Shown one piece after another: positions 61,665 to 64,000 of a stretch of DNA of 64,000 nucleotides. The DNA comes from Lucinisca nassula (lineage: Eukaryota; Mollusca; Bivalvia; Lucinida; Lucinidae): positions 49,079,143-49,143,142 of the forward strand of contig OY757026.1 in NCBI GenBank assembly GCA_963580285.1, given 5' to 3'. The number at the start of each line of letters is the position of its first letter. The stretch's first letter is position 1. The position numbers were made by a program, and so were the translations under genes. The notes under the pieces were generated by a model. That model was not told the DNA's origin, did no database searches, and saw only the letters and a list, made by a program, of their open reading frames with translations.

Positions 61665-62040
61665 AGGGGCTATTCCGGAATTGTCTTGCGCAATGTAGGA
61701 ATTCTCATTTTGTGCAACAAAGTGAGAATTCCTGCTTTGCGCAGGATAAAATTCCGGAACTGTTCCATAAATCCTACTTTTTACAGAACATATATAGTAG
61801 GGTTCAGATGGGGATATGGATCGCCTAGACGATTCGCCTGACATGTCAAGCTAGGGGCTATTCCGGAATTGTCTTGCGCAATGTAGGAATTATCATTTTG
61901 CGCAACAAAGTGCGAGTTCCTGCTTTGCGCAGGACAAAATTCCGGAATTGTTCCATAAATCCTCCTTTTCACAGAACAGATATAGTGGGGTTCAGATGGG
62001 GATATGAATCGCCTAGACGATTCGCCTGACATGTCAAGCA
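61665..62040. repeat. Exact two-unit tandem repeat of 188 bp
   Basis: Units 61665-61852 and 61853-62040. Each contains an inverted repeat (TGCGCAATGTAGGAATT...AATTCCTGCTTTGCGCA) and ends with GATTCGCCTGACATGTCAAG. A few base changes separate the two. Unknown family. Confidence 0.5.
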
Positions 62041-62334
62041 AATTGTCTTGTATATGACTATATCAGTTTGTTTGATATTTTAAGTGTTTAGTTTCAATTT
62101 CAGGGTAAGTGCTCGCTGATTGAATGCAAACCTATGAAGACTTCATAAAATGGCTGACCAAAACTATGGAATGTAGTTGGTGCTAACTGACTTATTTTCA
62201 AGGTAGGATTTGTTTTTGTAGACTTGTCGCATGTTGGATTAAGGTAAACTGACCCTACCGCCGTTTTAATCTATTTATGTTGGATGAACCTTTCTTCTTC
62301 ATTGTTTGTAGGTCCATTTCCAACTTTATTGAGT

Positions 62335-62590
62335 TTTGTTTGTTTGATTTGAGGTTTAACGTCCCCGTCAACACTATTTAGGTCATTTTGAAGACGTTGG
62401 TTCCAATTTTGTGGGATAAAATGACATCGCAATCGCGGCGCTCAGCGAAACCAATAGGGTTTATTTGCATGGACGGTCCAACTCGCACGACTTTGCCTGG
62501 GCAGAGTTAAACCATCCAAGCGGTTTGCCAGTAGTCACGTGCTGTCGTTTTCATCATGCAGCCAAGTCTATTTCTTCAAGCACCGATGGG
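62335..62590 (-). mobile_element. SINE family S copy
   Basis: Plus reading TTTGTTTGATTTGAGGTTTA to AAGCACCGATGGGC, with two small internal deletions. Confidence 0.5.
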
Positions 62591-62757
62591 CTTCTTATAG
62601 CTCAGTGGTTTGCGCCTTCAACTTATGATCTAGGGGTTGTGGTTTCGAATCCGGCCACCGGAGGCGAATTGTCTTTGGGGGAAGACATGTAAAGCCACTG
62701 CCCCACTCCATCCAGGTGGAAATGGATAGTGCTAAAATAAAAGATATAGATAAATAG
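62590..62757 (+). mobile_element. SINE family Z (pseudo-tRNA head)
   Basis: TATAGCTCAGTGGTTTGCG (A box), GTTTCGAATCC (B box), body with GACATGTAAAGCCACTGCC and an AAATAAAAGATATAGATAAA tail. Only copy seen. Confidence 0.5.
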
Positions 62758-62916
62758 AGTTTATTACTCAGCCCATTTTAAATATGGGAATTATAAACCG
62801 CGGGAGGTTGAAGATCCGATAAAGAAACGAGTGCGCTTGCGCACGAGTTTCTGTATTGGATGTTCAACCTCCCGAGGTTTATAAATCCCATATTTAAATT
62901 AGACTGAGTCAATAAA
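62758..62916. mobile_element. Hairpin MITE N
   Basis: Arms TTTATTACTCAGCCC...AACCGCGGGAGGTTGAAGAT and TGTTCAACCTCCCGAGGTT...GACTGAGTCAATAAA pair over about 70 bases. The centre is GTGCGCTTGCGCAC (62832). Confidence 0.5.
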
Positions 62917-63600
62917 CTGTATATAACATGCATTTTGATAAAGCTGATGGATATTTTTTCATCTAATTCATTCTTAACATACAGACCATGCAAACGGTAG
63001 TGGACGCAGTGACACATAAGATGACTGAAACAAAAACTGTATAGACGCAATCCTGAAAGCGATTTCTATTGTTTTGAATGTAAATAAAAGAACTAAAATT
63101 ATTATAGTGATAAAACAATTAAAATGCGAAAGTACAATAACAAAACTTTCTCTTAATTTAGTTTTTATGTCTATGTATTCTTTAATTCAACACTGCCTTC
63201 GAGTCTAATGCCATACTTACTGAACGTTGTTTACATATTTGGAGACGTCGTTGACGTCACGTCGAGAACAACGCGTCGACGTACATTAAACGTTCCCGCG
63301 TCTAAATTTATTTAACGATTGCACTGGAAAAGTAGGACCGGCTAGAGGGAAATATTTCCTACTGGGAAATAAATCTTCCTAGGCCAGAGGTGATTATCAT
63401 TTTTAATTCATTGAGAAATCGTGGCAGCCTATTTCTTCGTTATGCTTGTAATATAGAAGCTTTATTTAACGTCGCACATATAAGCTCTATAGGACTTTTA
63501 TTGCGACAAAATACTTATTTGCCTTCATTTATCTTCCTAGGACTGTCCCTGATTGTGCAAGCGTCTGCGAAGGGAGTGCCTAGTATCATTTTCACGCATT
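62917..63600. other. Intergenic DNA, nothing recognised
   Basis: No repeat family or coding similarity seen. Confidence 0.5.
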
Positions 63601-63690
63601 TGGTATGGCGCGGCTGGGGATCGAACCCGTGACCTCCCATTCCCGAAGCGCACTGAGCTATGGGGGCCGGTACTGAGCTAACGTGGCCGG
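63540..63690 (-). mobile_element. SINE family U-like head fragment
   Basis: GGGGATCGAACCCGTGACCT, then GAGCTATGGGGGCCGG twice (63654 and, as GAGCTAACGTGGCCGG, 63673). The anticodon stretch is partly lost. A pseudo-tRNA. Confidence 0.5.
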
Positions 63691-63945
63691 TGTAAACGTA
63701 ACTGCCTCCCTTTCGCGCGCGTGATAACATCCTGAATGAGTGTTCGCGAGCGATTCAAATATGCTTGAAGCTTTCATCGCAATCGATCAAACAAAAATTA
63801 GTATAGTCTAATATGTGCATAGATAATTTTTATTTATTTAACGGGGATTCGTATCGTTCTAATCTCAGGATTTCTTGTCGTTTTAATCTGATGCTTTGTT
63901 CCACAACTCTTCACCTGTGTCTTCACTATTTCTTCACTATTTCTT

Positions 63946-64000
63946 GACGTTATGGTGTAATGGTTACGCTACTCGCCTTGTAAACCAGGGGTCTCAGGAT
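63946..64000 (+). mobile_element. SINE family W head, cut by the window end
   Basis: GTTATGGTGTAATGGTTACG and CGCCTTGTAAACCAGGGGTC match 55760-55805. The B box would start beyond 64000. Confidence 0.5.

Overview
The window looks like repeat-dominated eukaryotic DNA, most likely from a bivalve mollusc. The grounds are an animal-type single-copy gene, tRNA-derived SINEs, animal-type non-LTR retrotransposon and Tc1/mariner relics, and repeats that resemble ones I remember from bivalve genomes: array elements ending in a GCTCACC...GGTGAGC hairpin followed by CTAA, and TTAACCCATTT-ended elements with a GCAAACAGTGTAGACCC-type core. A heterodont clam or mussel is my best guess; that rests on memory and was not searched.

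Only one convincing intact protein-coding gene is visible: a 733-residue, single-exon, minus-strand membrane acyltransferase of the nose-resistant-to-fluoxetine (NRF-6-like) family at 45810-48011. Everything else I can support is mobile-element DNA. The coding relics are a LINE endonuclease fragment with a 2A-like motif (17818-18324), a broken LINE reverse transcriptase (50863-51403), a Tc1 transposase scrap (11975-12120), mariner transposase pieces arranged head to head in a 2.4-kb palindrome (22214-24617), and a mariner C-terminus (50258-50480).

Layout. 1-2401 is an array element whose 128-bp monomers each carry an oestrogen-response-element-like palindrome, grouped in 768-bp higher-order units. 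2400-12500 mixes hairpin MITEs (families C, D, E, F, H, J), a degenerate minisatellite and SINE pieces. 12500-32900 is a dense field of one hairpin MITE (family A and its variant A') interspersed with SINEs, the LINE 5' fragment and the mariner palindrome. 32911-37260 is a 4.35-kb inverted repeat. 39028-41956 is a second array element (twelve 166-bp units, then about five 145-bp units), probably a non-autonomous Helentron. 42400-45800 holds SINEs, a tandem duplication that preserves a SINE empty site, and MITEs. The NRF-like gene follows. 48100-64000 is again SINEs and MITEs, many nested, plus an unusual 394-bp element filled with the palindrome TGGATATCCA.

Family names A to Z are labels coined here. 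The SINE families are S (about 300 bp, 5' end CGCCCATCGGGG, CAAA-type tail), T (tRNA head, tail shared with S), U (tRNA head, CA-repeat tail), W, X, Y and Z (other tRNA-like heads). Several insertions have perfect target-site duplications (TSDs), so a relative insertion order can be read directly. All repeat boundaries were judged by eye and most are good to about 5-20 bp; where exact TSDs are quoted, the coordinates are exact.
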